From CAYOCE01 sp964402405 (GTDB taxonomy: Bacteria > Pseudomonadota > Alphaproteobacteria > UBA7879): 10,870 nucleotides of DNA. How positions within the stretch are numbered: position 1 is the first letter of the stretch; every line of letters begins with the position of its first letter. The stretch is from assembly GCA_964402405.1 (NCBI GenBank), contig CAYOCE010000047.1, positions 1 through 10,870 on the forward strand, read 5' to 3'. The notes below the pieces were generated by a model that worked only from the letters and a program-made list of their open reading frames with translations, searched no databases and had not been told where the DNA came from. Both the position numbers and the translations under genes were made by a program. Below, one piece after another: positions 1-6,178 of the stretch.

Positions 1-118
1 CCACCTACGCTAAAGCTTCGGTGGACAAGTCGTCCTCCCATAATCCCTAGGTTCCGGATCTTTGCTGGTGCCCCTGCAGGGCCTCGCGCTTGCGATCCGG
101 AATGACGGCATAACGGTG
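1..118. repeat. Palindromic intergenic repeat, two hairpins, at window edge
   Basis: This non-coding stretch lies just past the popZ stop and contains two inverted repeats. The first pairs CCACC (1-5) with GGTGG (20-24) around an A+T-richer loop. The second pairs TTCCGGATC (52-60) exactly with GATCCGGAA (94-102); its loop holds a small palindrome, CCCTGCAGGG (72-81). The G+C content is clearly higher than in the neighbouring genes. There is no T tract, so it is not a classical intrinsic terminator, although it could stall or protect the 3' end of the popZ transcript. The left part shares CTACGC, GTGG and AGTCGTC in the same order with the repeat at 9725-9788. It may continue beyond the left edge. 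Confidence 0.6.
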
Positions 119-120
119 TA

Positions 121-741
121 TCAGTCAGGACGTATACGTTGAATCAACTTTTTGATTTCTTTTGAAACAAGAGCCTCAGCTAAGGCTGGCAAATTATCAT
201 CTAACCATTCTTTTAACATGGGACGTAAAGTCTTCAAAACCAGCTCTTCTACCGTCGTAGGGTTATGGGGTCTAGGGCGACTTTCCTCTTGAGAGATTTC
301 TTGAACTGTATCCGCAAGTTTTGCAAAGGAAGACCTTGCAGCACATGCAGCCGCATGAGACACCATTTCTTCAACACCCTTAGAATCTGCTGCTTTAGAA
401 GATATCGTTGGTGCTTGGTGAAATTGATCCATAGTGCTAGATGAAATATCCCAACCATCCAAGGCATTGTCTTTTAGAAATCCACCTTCTCCATGGTTTT
501 CTATATTTTTGACGGATCCATCTTCTTGGATTTGATGATGAAGCTCTAACACATCTTCTGTCGGATCAGCAGGACCATAAGAGTGTCCCATGGACATTGA
601 TTGAGCTCGTTCTTCAGAAAAAACATCACGGGATGATCCTTGTGAAGGGGGTGTATATGCGTGTTTTTCCTCATCCTGAATCATTCCTCTAATGGATGCC
701 AGAACGGTTTCCATTGAAACTTGGTTTTCTTTATCACGCAT
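121..741 (-). CDS. popZ: PopZ / DUF2497 family polar organizing protein
   Basis: Members of this family assemble into a scaffold at the cell pole that anchors the chromosome centromere (ParB) and recruits cell-cycle proteins. Two hallmarks are visible, numbered from the upstream Met at 756. The short N-terminal helix reads VSMETVLASIRGMIQDEE (residues 13-30), the family's partner-binding segment. The C-terminal oligomerisation helices run through EELVLKTLRPMLKEWLDDNL (170-189) to the end. The 130 residues between are low-complexity, with many Ser, Asp, Glu and Pro, as is usual. I prefer the Met at 741 because GGAG (749-752) lies 7 bases before it; the Met at 756 would have no comparable site. 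With this start the gene overlaps the tolC stop by 8 bases, which suggests translational coupling. In many Alphaproteobacteria valS follows popZ; here a repeat follows instead and the next gene is outside the window. Confidence 0.88.
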   Translation of the reverse strand: MRDKENQVSMETVLASIRGMIQDEEKHAYTPPSQGSSRDVFSEERAQSMSMGHSYGPADPTEDVLELHHQIQEDGSVKNIENHGEGGFLKDNALDGWDISSSTMDQFHQAPTISSKAADSKGVEEMVSHAAACAARSSFAKLADTVQEISQEESRPRPHNPTTVEELVLKTLRPMLKEWLDDNLPALAEALVSKEIKKLIQRIRPD

Positions 742-2362
742 GGTAATTCTCCGCATCCTGTTTCTGTTCCATCTCCATTAGTTTGACAGCTTGAGGGTCA
801 TTACCCCCCATCGCCGTCGTTTTTGATTCTTGGATGTCTATTCCCCACAGCTGATCCATTGCTTGATATTCAATCTCATTTACATCTGTAGAAGCAATTC
901 CCAAATTTAGATTCTTAATCGTGAGCGTACCCATCATACTTAGTAATTGATAAGCAATTGCAATTTGATCTCTTTCAGCTGAGACCAAAGAAATACGAGC
1001 TTCATAATCTTTACCTTCAGCCACCAAAACATCTGTATAGGATTTATTTCCCACCTTGAATTCTTCTTGTACTTGTTTCACTGCAAATTCTGAGGTTTCC
1101 ACCTGTTTCTTTCGGGCAGCGATTCTTGCAGAATAGCTTTGAAGTTGTGCCCAATACCCATTTACCTTCCCCAAAACAGCGTTTTGGGTATCGGCAATGG
1201 TTAACCTCTGGGCAACGGCTGCTTGCTTTTTCTCTCGTACAGCCGCTTGATTATACCCTCGAAAATCTAGGGGAACACTTAGTTGAACTAAAGCTGTTGC
1301 GTCATTCGTATTTGTTTTGTTGTAGGAGCCAGGAAAGTTTCTATAAGTGCTACTTTTTAGATCTCGGCTTCCGCTTAGTTGAAGGTCCAAGCTTGGTAAA
1401 AGGGCACTGATAGCTAAATCAGTCTCAGCATCTGCTGCCTTGTATTTCCCAGATTGAATCCTAACCTCAGGGTTGTTTTTCATAGCTATTTTAATTGCCT
1501 CTTCCAAAGTGGGAGGCAGTAGATGTGACGGCATTGCCGGTTCTTCCATATCGATATAAGGTAATTCCCCTGTTGTGGAGATATAGGTGGTTTCGCTGGC
1601 CGTTAAGTTTGCCTCTGCTTCAATTTTTTTAGCCCGTGCCTCTGCAAGATAAGATTCGGATGCCACTACAGCTGTGATTGTATCCTCACCCACTTCATAG
1701 CGAATTTTTGCAGCCTCAACCTGCTTTTCCAGGTTTTCCATATTCTTTTTGGCAATTTCCACCAATTTACGATCTCGTGCTACATCTAGATAAGCAGTAA
1801 CGGAATTTAGCAATGTTTGAATTTCTTTTTGCGTAAGAGTCGCATCCGCTATTTTGATGCCTGCTTCAGCACCTGCAACCCTAGCAGTTGTATCCCCTCC
1901 ACTATAAATATTCTGCTTGAGCGTCAGACCGGTTTTAGCATCATTGATTTGCTGCTTCAAAGTAGAGACACGCCCAGGTTGCTTAACTTGATTAAAGGTT
2001 GTACTAGCGGATGAATCAAAACTAAGAGTCGGCAACCACAAACTACTACTTTTGGCTAACGCTTCAGCAGAAGATTGTAAACTGCTTTGACTCGCAGCAA
2101 GCCCAGAACTATACCCTACCCCTTTTATCAACGCATTTTTGATGGTGCCTTTAGGGGTTGTTGCCTTTTTCTCATCTGCTTTGATATCTTTATTAAGCGT
2201 TGCCTCATCTGATTTAGCAGGCGCTGTGTCATCAGATGTTGGCTGTAGTGTTTCAATACCGGAATCACTAGAAATAGTCTCTTCTTTGGCTGCAGCACTT
2301 GTCATAAGGATCATCACCATAAGACTACTTAGTCCGAGACCCTTTAATTTATCCGCGCTCAT
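734..2362 (-). CDS. tolC: TolC-family outer membrane efflux / type I secretion channel
   Basis: TolC proteins trimerise into an outer-membrane barrel with a long periplasmic alpha-helical tunnel, which docks onto efflux pumps and type I secretion systems. Numbered from the upstream Met at 2404, a signal peptide ends near TSAAA (35-39). A Lys/Asp/Ser/Thr-rich linker of about 48 residues follows, which is longer than usual. Two tandem efflux-protein repeats come next, roughly 88-285 and 300-500. The first carries the typical RYEVGEDTIT (235-244) followed by LAEARAK. The second carries FKVGNKSYTDVLVAE (449-463). I choose the Met at 2362 (residue 15) because AAGGA (2371-2375) lies 8 bases before it and the protein then starts with a clean signal peptide. 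The 2404 start has only a weak purine run. The gene lies 84 bases after the rsm22-like gene and is probably cotranscribed with it, and it overlaps popZ. The exact exported substrate cannot be told from sequence. Confidence 0.9.
   Translation of the reverse strand: MSADKLKGLGLSSLMVMILMTSAAAKEETISSDSGIETLQPTSDDTAPAKSDEATLNKDIKADEKKATTPKGTIKNALIKGVGYSSGLAASQSSLQSSAEALAKSSSLWLPTLSFDSSASTTFNQVKQPGRVSTLKQQINDAKTGLTLKQNIYSGGDTTARVAGAEAGIKIADATLTQKEIQTLLNSVTAYLDVARDRKLVEIAKKNMENLEKQVEAAKIRYEVGEDTITAVVASESYLAEARAKKIEAEANLTASETTYISTTGELPYIDMEEPAMPSHLLPPTLEEAIKIAMKNNPEVRIQSGKYKAADAETDLAISALLPSLDLQLSGSRDLKSSTYRNFPGSYNKTNTNDATALVQLSVPLDFRGYNQAAVREKKQAAVAQRLTIADTQNAVLGKVNGYWAQLQSYSARIAARKKQVETSEFAVKQVQEEFKVGNKSYTDVLVAEGKDYEARISLVSAERDQIAIAYQLLSMMGTLTIKNLNLGIASTDVNEIEYQAMDQLWGIDIQESKTTAMGGNDPQAVKLMEMEQKQDAENYHA
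749..752 (-). promoter_or_regulatory. Shine-Dalgarno GGAG deciding the popZ start
   Basis: GGAG on the minus strand sits 7 bases before the ATG at 741, inside the last codons of tolC. It favours that Met over the in-frame one five codons upstream at 756. Confidence 0.55.
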
Positions 2363-2370
2363 CTTTATTT

Positions 2371-2375
2371 TCCTT
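2371..2375 (-). promoter_or_regulatory. Shine-Dalgarno AAGGA deciding the tolC start
   Basis: AAGGA on the minus strand lies 8 bases before the ATG at 2362. No similar site precedes the longer in-frame start at 2404, so the shorter protein, which begins directly with a signal peptide, is preferred. Confidence 0.55.
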
Positions 2376-2446
2376 GTATTTAATATTGCTTTTGAATTTT
2401 TCATATGCTTTTCATATCATACCCATTTTTATTTTTCCATAAAACT

Positions 2447-3391
2447 TTACGGAAAGATATCTCCCCAATTCATTTTTTTAACATCTTTATAGGATTTCTC
2501 TTTTTTACTGATAATTTGACGCATCACTCCCTGTTCTGAACAAAGATCCAAAACAATATGTCCTTTATTTTTCATAGGTTTTTTTAGAATCCGATGGCCT
2601 CTGGGGAGATAGTGTTCTTTAAGGGCAATCAAGTAAGAATATTTTTCATCCTCCCAATTCAATGTTCCTTCTTTGATTTGTTGATGGAGGGGATTCCGAT
2701 TAAGGCGTGTTGAAAAATGACACCAATCCTTTCCAATCATAGGACACGGGGCTTCATGACCACACGGGGCATAGCAATAAATGCCCTTTTCAATCAAATA
2801 AGCGCGGGCTTTTCGAATGACTTCAAACCCTTTGGGTGTTCCTGTATCAATTAAAATTAGTCCTTTAATAGCAGAGCCAAGGGCAAAATCTAATGCTTGA
2901 AACAAGGTTTTTTCAGGTAATTCTGATAACACATAACTAAGAGTCACCAAATCATGGGGATCAAGATCTTTTAAATCTAAAATATTTTTTTGAACCAGGG
3001 TACAGGGGGGTGAAAAAAGGGAGGCAAAATCCTTTGCAAGCTTTAGCATATAAGAATTATTTTCAATCCCGGTGATTTGTTGTAGATCTTGAAAATGTGC
3101 GCACGCTGCCCATAACAGCGTCCCCGGCCCTGTTCCCATGTCCATTATGCTAGAAACAGAGACGTCTTTAGGAAATTCAGCTAGAACCGCCTTAATCACC
3201 GCATAGGTGGCAGGGAGCCTGACAGCTACGTAAACACAAGCTTGATCTTCAGAGGAAATTGCCCTTGTCTGAAGATCTGTACCTTCATGATATGTTTTGC
3301 TGATATCGCGACTTAAGGCTTGTAAATCCTTTAAGGATATATGTTTCAGCTTGTTTTGAATTAACGTGTGAATAGGGGAAGGAAAGGACAT
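2447..3391 (-). CDS. Rsm22/METTL17-type ribosomal small-subunit methyltransferase-like protein
   Basis: Rsm22-family proteins have a Rossmann methyltransferase fold and act on the small ribosomal subunit during its maturation; the mitochondrial members are yeast Rsm22 and human METTL17. The SAM-binding loop is visible as DMGTGPGT (84-91) with an acidic residue at the end of the next strand (GIE, 108-110). The C-terminal half has the family signature APCGHEAPCPMIGKDWCHFS (208-227). C210, C216 and C224 (C-x5-C-x7-C) together with C284 reproduce the four-cysteine pattern that binds a 4Fe-4S cluster in METTL17. The protein ends in the family-like WGDIFP. The 314-residue length suits bacterial members. 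The start at 3391 has AGGG close upstream. The gene is divergent from the LysR-type regulator and is the first of the apparent rsm22-tolC-popZ transcript. Whether it still methylates rRNA or acts as an assembly factor is unknown. Confidence 0.88.
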   Translation of the reverse strand: MSFPSPIHTLIQNKLKHISLKDLQALSRDISKTYHEGTDLQTRAISSEDQACVYVAVRLPATYAVIKAVLAEFPKDVSVSSIMDMGTGPGTLLWAACAHFQDLQQITGIENNSYMLKLAKDFASLFSPPCTLVQKNILDLKDLDPHDLVTLSYVLSELPEKTLFQALDFALGSAIKGLILIDTGTPKGFEVIRKARAYLIEKGIYCYAPCGHEAPCPMIGKDWCHFSTRLNRNPLHQQIKEGTLNWEDEKYSYLIALKEHYLPRGHRILKKPMKNKGHIVLDLCSEQGVMRQIISKKEKSYKDVKKMNWGDIFP

Positions 3392-3575
3392 GAAACCCTG
3401 CTTTGGAAAATTGATTTACTGGATAAATATAATCTGAATTTAATGAAATTACACTATTCATTTTTTAACCACTCCAACTTCCGTCGAAGGGATTAGAAAG
3501 CTGATAAATACTCGATCTCAAGAGATATATTAGTTGTTGCTATCTTTTTCATGTTATTTTTTTATCTTTTTTTTC

Positions 3576-3602
3576 TTGACAAAACATTCTTAAAGTTATA
3601 AA
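3576..3602 (+). promoter_or_regulatory. Candidate sigma-70 promoter, distal, for LysR gene
   Basis: A perfect -35 TTGACA (3576-3581) is followed after 15 bases by TATAAA (3597-3602). The spacer is 2 bases shorter than ideal, so this is a moderate candidate that would give a leader of about 145 bases. Confidence 0.3.
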
Positions 3603-3643
3603 AACATAAAATCCTTGTAAAACAAGCCGTATATTGGCTTTTC

Positions 3644-3671
3644 TTGACAGGGGTGGAAGAATTTATAAATT
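3644..3671 (+). promoter_or_regulatory. Candidate sigma-70 promoter, proximal, for LysR gene
   Basis: A perfect -35 TTGACA (3644-3649) is followed after 16 bases by TAAATT (3666-3671), a weak -10. The -10 lies within the 12-base palindrome at 3660-3671, a plausible place for autoregulation by the encoded regulator, which is a common LysR habit. The regulatory part is inference. Confidence 0.35.
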
Positions 3672-3753
3672 ATGCCTTGATTTCTTTTTGAAAATAGGGC
3701 AGTTTTATAACGAAAAAACATAACTAACCCTTAATTTAGTGTGGTGGTATTAA

Positions 3754-4647
3754 ATGGATTTTGAACGCTTAAGAAGTTTTTATATTGTTGCTCGAGAAAA
3801 AAGTATTAGCCGGGCGGCTGGAATTGTTGGACTCAGTCAACCTGCGATTACGCGCCAGATTCAATCTCTGGAAGATGCGGTTGGGGTACGATTACTCAAC
3901 CGTCATGCAAGACGTGGGATTGTTTTGACATCTAAGGGAGAGCTCTTCTTTGAGCGTACCAAACAGGTACTTTCAGAGATTGACTCCCTTAGCACCTGTC
4001 TCCATGCAGATAGAAAGCCAGAAGGTAAACTTTTGATTTCTTGTAACCATGGCAGCGCTTCCCTATGGTTAACGCGCCTTCTTCCAGGATTTATGAAGGA
4101 CTATCCTGATGTTCATGTGCAAATTCTTTGTACGGACGAGGAAATGGACTTCAAAATGCAAAGGTCAGACGTGGCTCTTACCAGCTATGTTTCCTCAGAA
4201 CAAACAGACTTGGTTAGTATTTTTCTAGCTAAGATTCACTTGAAGGTTTACGCCAACACTCAATATCTGAAGAAATTTGGAACTCCTGGGAAAGCCGAAG
4301 ATTTGGACCAACACAGGATTCTATCCTTTGGAGGCATGCCCAATCAGGACATCAGGTTCATTGATTGGTTGCTGTGGGAAGGGGCATCGGATGGAAAAAT
4401 CCGTACGCCATACCTTCAGGTCAATTCAAACGTGGCGCTTTATGAGGCAGCGAATCGGGGCATGGGTATTGTGGCACTATCCCAAATGACTCAAATTCCT
4501 TCTGATACAAAGCTGGTGAATATTCTGCCTGACTTAAAAAGTCCTGAGGTCAATTACTATTGCGTCTATCCAAAAAACAATGAGGATATGCCTAATGTGA
4601 AGGCCTTCAAAAGCTACCTACAAAAGGTCGCAGCTGAAGAGTTGTAA
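3754..4647 (+). CDS. LysR-type transcriptional regulator
   Basis: A full-length (297-residue) LysR-type regulator. The N-terminal winged helix-turn-helix spans about residues 1-60: FYIVAREKSISRAAGIVGLS, then QPAITRQIQSLEDAVGVRLL and the wing ending LTSKGELF. A linker helix leads to a periplasmic-binding-protein-like effector domain (about 91-290), which begins with GKLLISC and has the usual late NRGMGIVALSQ strand-loop (234-244). Such proteins bind a small molecule and usually control a divergent neighbour and themselves. Here the divergent neighbour is the rsm22-like gene, with tolC behind it. The ATG has only a weak GGTGG upstream but fits the start of the family exactly. It is the only plus-strand gene and ends at an intrinsic terminator. 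The ligand cannot be predicted; the target is inferred from position alone. Confidence 0.92.
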   Translation: MDFERLRSFYIVAREKSISRAAGIVGLSQPAITRQIQSLEDAVGVRLLNRHARRGIVLTSKGELFFERTKQVLSEIDSLSTCLHADRKPEGKLLISCNHGSASLWLTRLLPGFMKDYPDVHVQILCTDEEMDFKMQRSDVALTSYVSSEQTDLVSIFLAKIHLKVYANTQYLKKFGTPGKAEDLDQHRILSFGGMPNQDIRFIDWLLWEGASDGKIRTPYLQVNSNVALYEAANRGMGIVALSQMTQIPSDTKLVNILPDLKSPEVNYYCVYPKNNEDMPNVKAFKSYLQKVAAEEL

Positions 4648-4672
4648 TATTGGCTTCAAGATGCTTAAAAAT

Positions 4673-4703
4673 AAGGGGTGCTCTTTAGGGGCACCCCTTT
4701 TTT
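4673..4703 (+). terminator. Intrinsic terminator of the LysR gene
   Basis: AAGGGGTGC (4673-4681) pairs exactly with GCACCCCTT (4691-4699) around a 9-base loop and runs into a T tract. It begins 26 bases after the regulator's stop codon. Confidence 0.85.
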
Positions 4704-4715
4704 CTTTATGACGAT

Positions 4716-4930
4716 GTTGAAAGTGCTACCGCACGTGGACCCCCGCCTCTGCGGGGGTGGGTTGAAAAGGGTCTAGGGAATAAGTAGAAAGGATACATTT
4801 TACTCCATACAAACCATCCCCTCGAAGGGAGGGGAGCCACGTGCGGTAGCACTTCTATGACCACAAAAAGGCCATCAAACTCCCTTAACAAACCACCCCC
4901 GCGGAGGCGGGGGTCCACGTGCGGTAGCAC
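4716..4930. repeat. Nested REP-like palindrome cluster (three units, two inverted)
   Basis: Unit A (4723-4760) and unit C (4893-4930) are inverted copies of the same 38 bases with one difference, so the outer 208 bases form a long imperfect palindrome. Each unit begins GTGCTACCGCACGTGGA and ends in a tight G+C hairpin: ACCCCCGC/GCGGGGGT at 4739-4758 in unit A and at 4895-4914 in unit C. A middle inverted copy, B (about 4811-4852), shares CCACGTGCGGTAGCAC (4837-4852) but has a different stem (TCCCCTC/GAGGGGA, 4817-4835). Unit A is flanked by the direct repeat GTTGAAA (4716-4722 and 4761-4767), which might mark insertion. An open frame across the cluster on the minus strand is made only of repeat sequence and is not a gene. 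Confidence 0.85.
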
Positions 4931-4947
4931 ACTGCACTACCCAGAAG

Positions 4948-4978
4948 CATCTGTGGATCCCCCCTTCCGTGGAAATGA
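4948..4978. repeat. Degenerate copy of the REP-like unit
   Basis: GTGGATCCCCCC near 4953-4964, followed by a short TTCC-GT-GGAA hairpin (4965-4974) and ATGATT, resembles the core of the neighbouring units (GTGGATCCCC, stem, GGGGATGGTT) with a decayed right arm. It abuts the stop codon of the GIY-YIG gene. Confidence 0.4.
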
Positions 4979-5281
4979 TTAGAAAAAATTAAATTTATTA
5001 GATAAGTCTTCCCAATTAGGATTAAAATCATTAATTAGCCGTATTTTCCAGGCTCGATTCCATTTTTTTATTTGTTTTTCCCGAGTAAGAGCACTTGCTC
5101 TGCAAGAGGTGCCTTGATAATACACCAACATATGAACATTATATTTTTTCGTAAATCCTTCGGCTAAGTTATTTCTATGAATATAAACCCGTCTGGCTAA
5201 ATCAGATGTAAACCCTACATATAGGGTCCCATTTTTTTTGGAAGCCAAAATATAAACATAGTACGTTTTGTCTAAATTCAT
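4979..5281 (-). CDS. Single-domain GIY-YIG nuclease-superfamily protein
   Basis: A compact 100-residue GIY-YIG protein of the stand-alone bacterial type (COG2827/UPF0213-like). The first motif appears as YYVYILASKKNGTLYVG (7-23), where the YVY and YVG strands replace literal GIY and YIG. The conserved arginine pair follows in LARR (28-31), and the metal-binding glutamate should be E68 in LTREKQIKKW (65-74). The tail RAWKIRLINDFNPNWEDL is typical of the family. All catalytic positions that I can judge are present, so it could be active. Its biological role is unclear: relatives are called DNA repair or structure-specific nucleases without firm proof. The start has GAGGT 7 bases upstream and its own promoter. 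It stands alone, with REP-like units on both sides. Confidence 0.9.
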   Translation of the reverse strand: MNLDKTYYVYILASKKNGTLYVGFTSDLARRVYIHRNNLAEGFTKKYNVHMLVYYQGTSCRASALTREKQIKKWNRAWKIRLINDFNPNWEDLSNKFNFF

Positions 5282-5303
5282 TTACACACCTCATATATTT
5301 TCT

Positions 5304-5338
5304 ATTATAGTTTTAGATATAATTTTTGTTTATGTCAA
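5304..5338 (-). promoter_or_regulatory. Candidate promoter of the GIY-YIG gene
   Basis: On the minus strand a perfect -10 TATAAT (5304-5309) lies 22 bases before the start codon. It is 17 bases from TAAACA (5327-5332, 4 of 6 consensus). A perfect TTGACA (5333-5338) immediately upstream is 23 bases from the TATAAT but 17 from a weaker TAAAAC. Either pairing would drive only this gene. Confidence 0.45.
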
Positions 5339-5393
5339 TTATAAATAATATAAAAAGTTGTGGGTGGATATTCTTTCTTTTGATCCATTGAAA

Positions 5394-5443
5394 GTGCTAC
5401 CGCACGTGGATCCCCTCCTCCGAGGGGATGGTTTGTTAAGGGA
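5394..5443. repeat. REP-like unit, fourth copy, 3' of tmk
   Basis: GTGCTACCGCACGTGGA (5394-5410) is identical to the unit at 4723. It is followed by a perfect stem ATCCCCTC-CTCC-GAGGGGAT (5410-5429) and then GGTTTGTTAAGGGA (5430-5443), which is also found, inverted, beside the copy ending at 4893 (4881-4894). The conserved unit is therefore about 50 bases. The stem varies in sequence but stays paired, a sign of compensatory change. It may double as the 3' structure of the tmk transcript. Confidence 0.75.
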
Positions 5444-5545
5444 ATAGGTGGATAAGGGGATGGTTTTTAAGGGGGATGGGGGAATAAGGGAATAGTTAGA
5501 CGGGGATAAGAACAAGAATAAGTGTTACCGTGAGTGCTAGGCGGC
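5444..5545. other. Purine-rich spacer downstream of tmk
   Basis: No gene is seen. The plus strand is rich in G runs and GGGAATA/GGGGAT-like words. Four runs of three or more G (5471-5475, 5478-5482, 5488-5490, 5502-5505) could form a G-quadruplex on the plus strand. A word resembling a decayed repeat head (GTGTTACCG, near 5522) precedes the tmk stop. Confidence 0.3.
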
Positions 5546-6178
5546 CTAAATCAGCCCCTCAACTACCTGAAAAATATCCGTAGCAATGATATCCTTAGAC
5601 CTGTTGCCATCTATCACATGGTAATGGGGGGAAGATTGAGCGATTTCCAAAAATCCTAGTCTCAATCTTTGATGGGATTCTAGCTTCATGCGCTCAAAAC
5701 GATCAGTTGAAATTTCTTTATTTTCTTGGGCACGCAGCTGGGCACGTTGTAATCCAATTTCAGGAGGCACATCCAAAATGAAGGTAAGATCCGGCCTACA
5801 ATTTTTCAAGACCAGATGTTGTAGCGTTTGCAGATCTTGAAGACTGACCCCCCGAGCGTACCCTTGATAGGCCGTTGTGGAATCAGCAAAACGGTCACAC
5901 AAAACCCATTTACCCTCATCAAGGGCCGGTTGAATCACCTTAATCACATGATCATGCCGTGCCGCATACAACAGTAACGCTTCGGACAATCCATCCCACC
6001 GGGCATCATCCCCTTCCTTTAGAAGTGATCTGATTTGTTCGGCCCCAAAGGTTCCCCCAGGCTCCCGCGTAATAATAGCTTCAATGCCATGCCTGTTTAA
6101 TGACTCCTTCAAAAGTTGGATCTGGGTACTCTTGCCAGCCCCCTCTCCTCCTTCGAAAGAGATAAATCTACCTTTCAT
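5546..6178 (-). CDS. tmk: Thymidylate kinase (dTMP kinase)
   Basis: Tmk phosphorylates dTMP to dTDP with ATP in the cytoplasm, the essential step joining the de novo and salvage routes to dTTP. The P-loop is GGEGAGKST (10-18) and TREPGGT (37-43) forms part of the dTMP pocket. DRFADSTTAYQG (95-106) is the DR-F/Y-x-DS-x-x-AYQG signature. A LID-like segment with basic residues lies near 145-163, ending DRFER. The length of 210 residues is normal. The ATG overlaps the dacA stop by one base (TAATG) with only a weak GGGCG upstream, so translation is probably coupled. In many Alphaproteobacteria holB follows tmk; here the cluster ends at tmk and repeats follow. Confidence 0.95.
   Translation of the reverse strand: MKGRFISFEGGEGAGKSTQIQLLKESLNRHGIEAIITREPGGTFGAEQIRSLLKEGDDARWDGLSEALLLYAARHDHVIKVIQPALDEGKWVLCDRFADSTTAYQGYARGVSLQDLQTLQHLVLKNCRPDLTFILDVPPEIGLQRAQLRAQENKEISTDRFERMKLESHQRLRLGFLEIAQSSPHYHVIDGNRSKDIIATDIFQVVEGLI

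Larger units (their letters stand above)
3392..3753. other. Divergent intergenic region between rsm22-like gene and LysR gene
   Basis: This 362-base stretch is strongly A+T-rich and I see no gene in it. It must hold the promoters of both divergent genes. Towards LysR there are two TTGACA boxes (3576-3581 and 3644-3649). Symmetric elements include ATCTC-AA-GAGAT (3515-3526), AAGCC-7-GGCTT (3624-3640) and a perfect 12-base palindrome AATTTATAAATT (3660-3671). Any of these could be a regulator site, and the last is also simply A+T-rich promoter DNA. On the minus strand a TATATT box lies upstream of the rsm22-like gene, without a good -35. Confidence 0.5.

Noticed and set aside
1..118. Intrinsic terminator for popZ
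   Set aside because: The hairpins are G+C-rich but no T tract follows on the minus strand.
1126..1410. Plus-strand open frame within tolC
   Set aside because: It is antisense to a well-supported TolC coding sequence and shows no recognisable domain.
2139..2492. Plus-strand open frame rich in hydrophobic residues, over the tolC 5' end
   Set aside because: It mirrors the tolC signal peptide and linker in antisense; the hydrophobicity is a by-product of the complementary codons.
4716..4767. GTTGAAA direct repeats as proof of a transposition target duplication
   Set aside because: A TTGAAA also precedes the copy at 5394, so at least the left one may belong to the repeat unit; the evidence is too thin to call a mobile element.
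4706..4930. A 74-codon minus-strand open frame (MLPHVDPRLRGGG...)
   Set aside because: It consists almost entirely of the inverted REP-like units and repeats its own peptide words; it has no ribosome site and no family resemblance.
4716..5443. Possible CRISPR array
   Set aside because: Units are in mixed orientation, unevenly spaced and internally palindromic with stems of variable sequence; there are no regular spacers and no cas genes.
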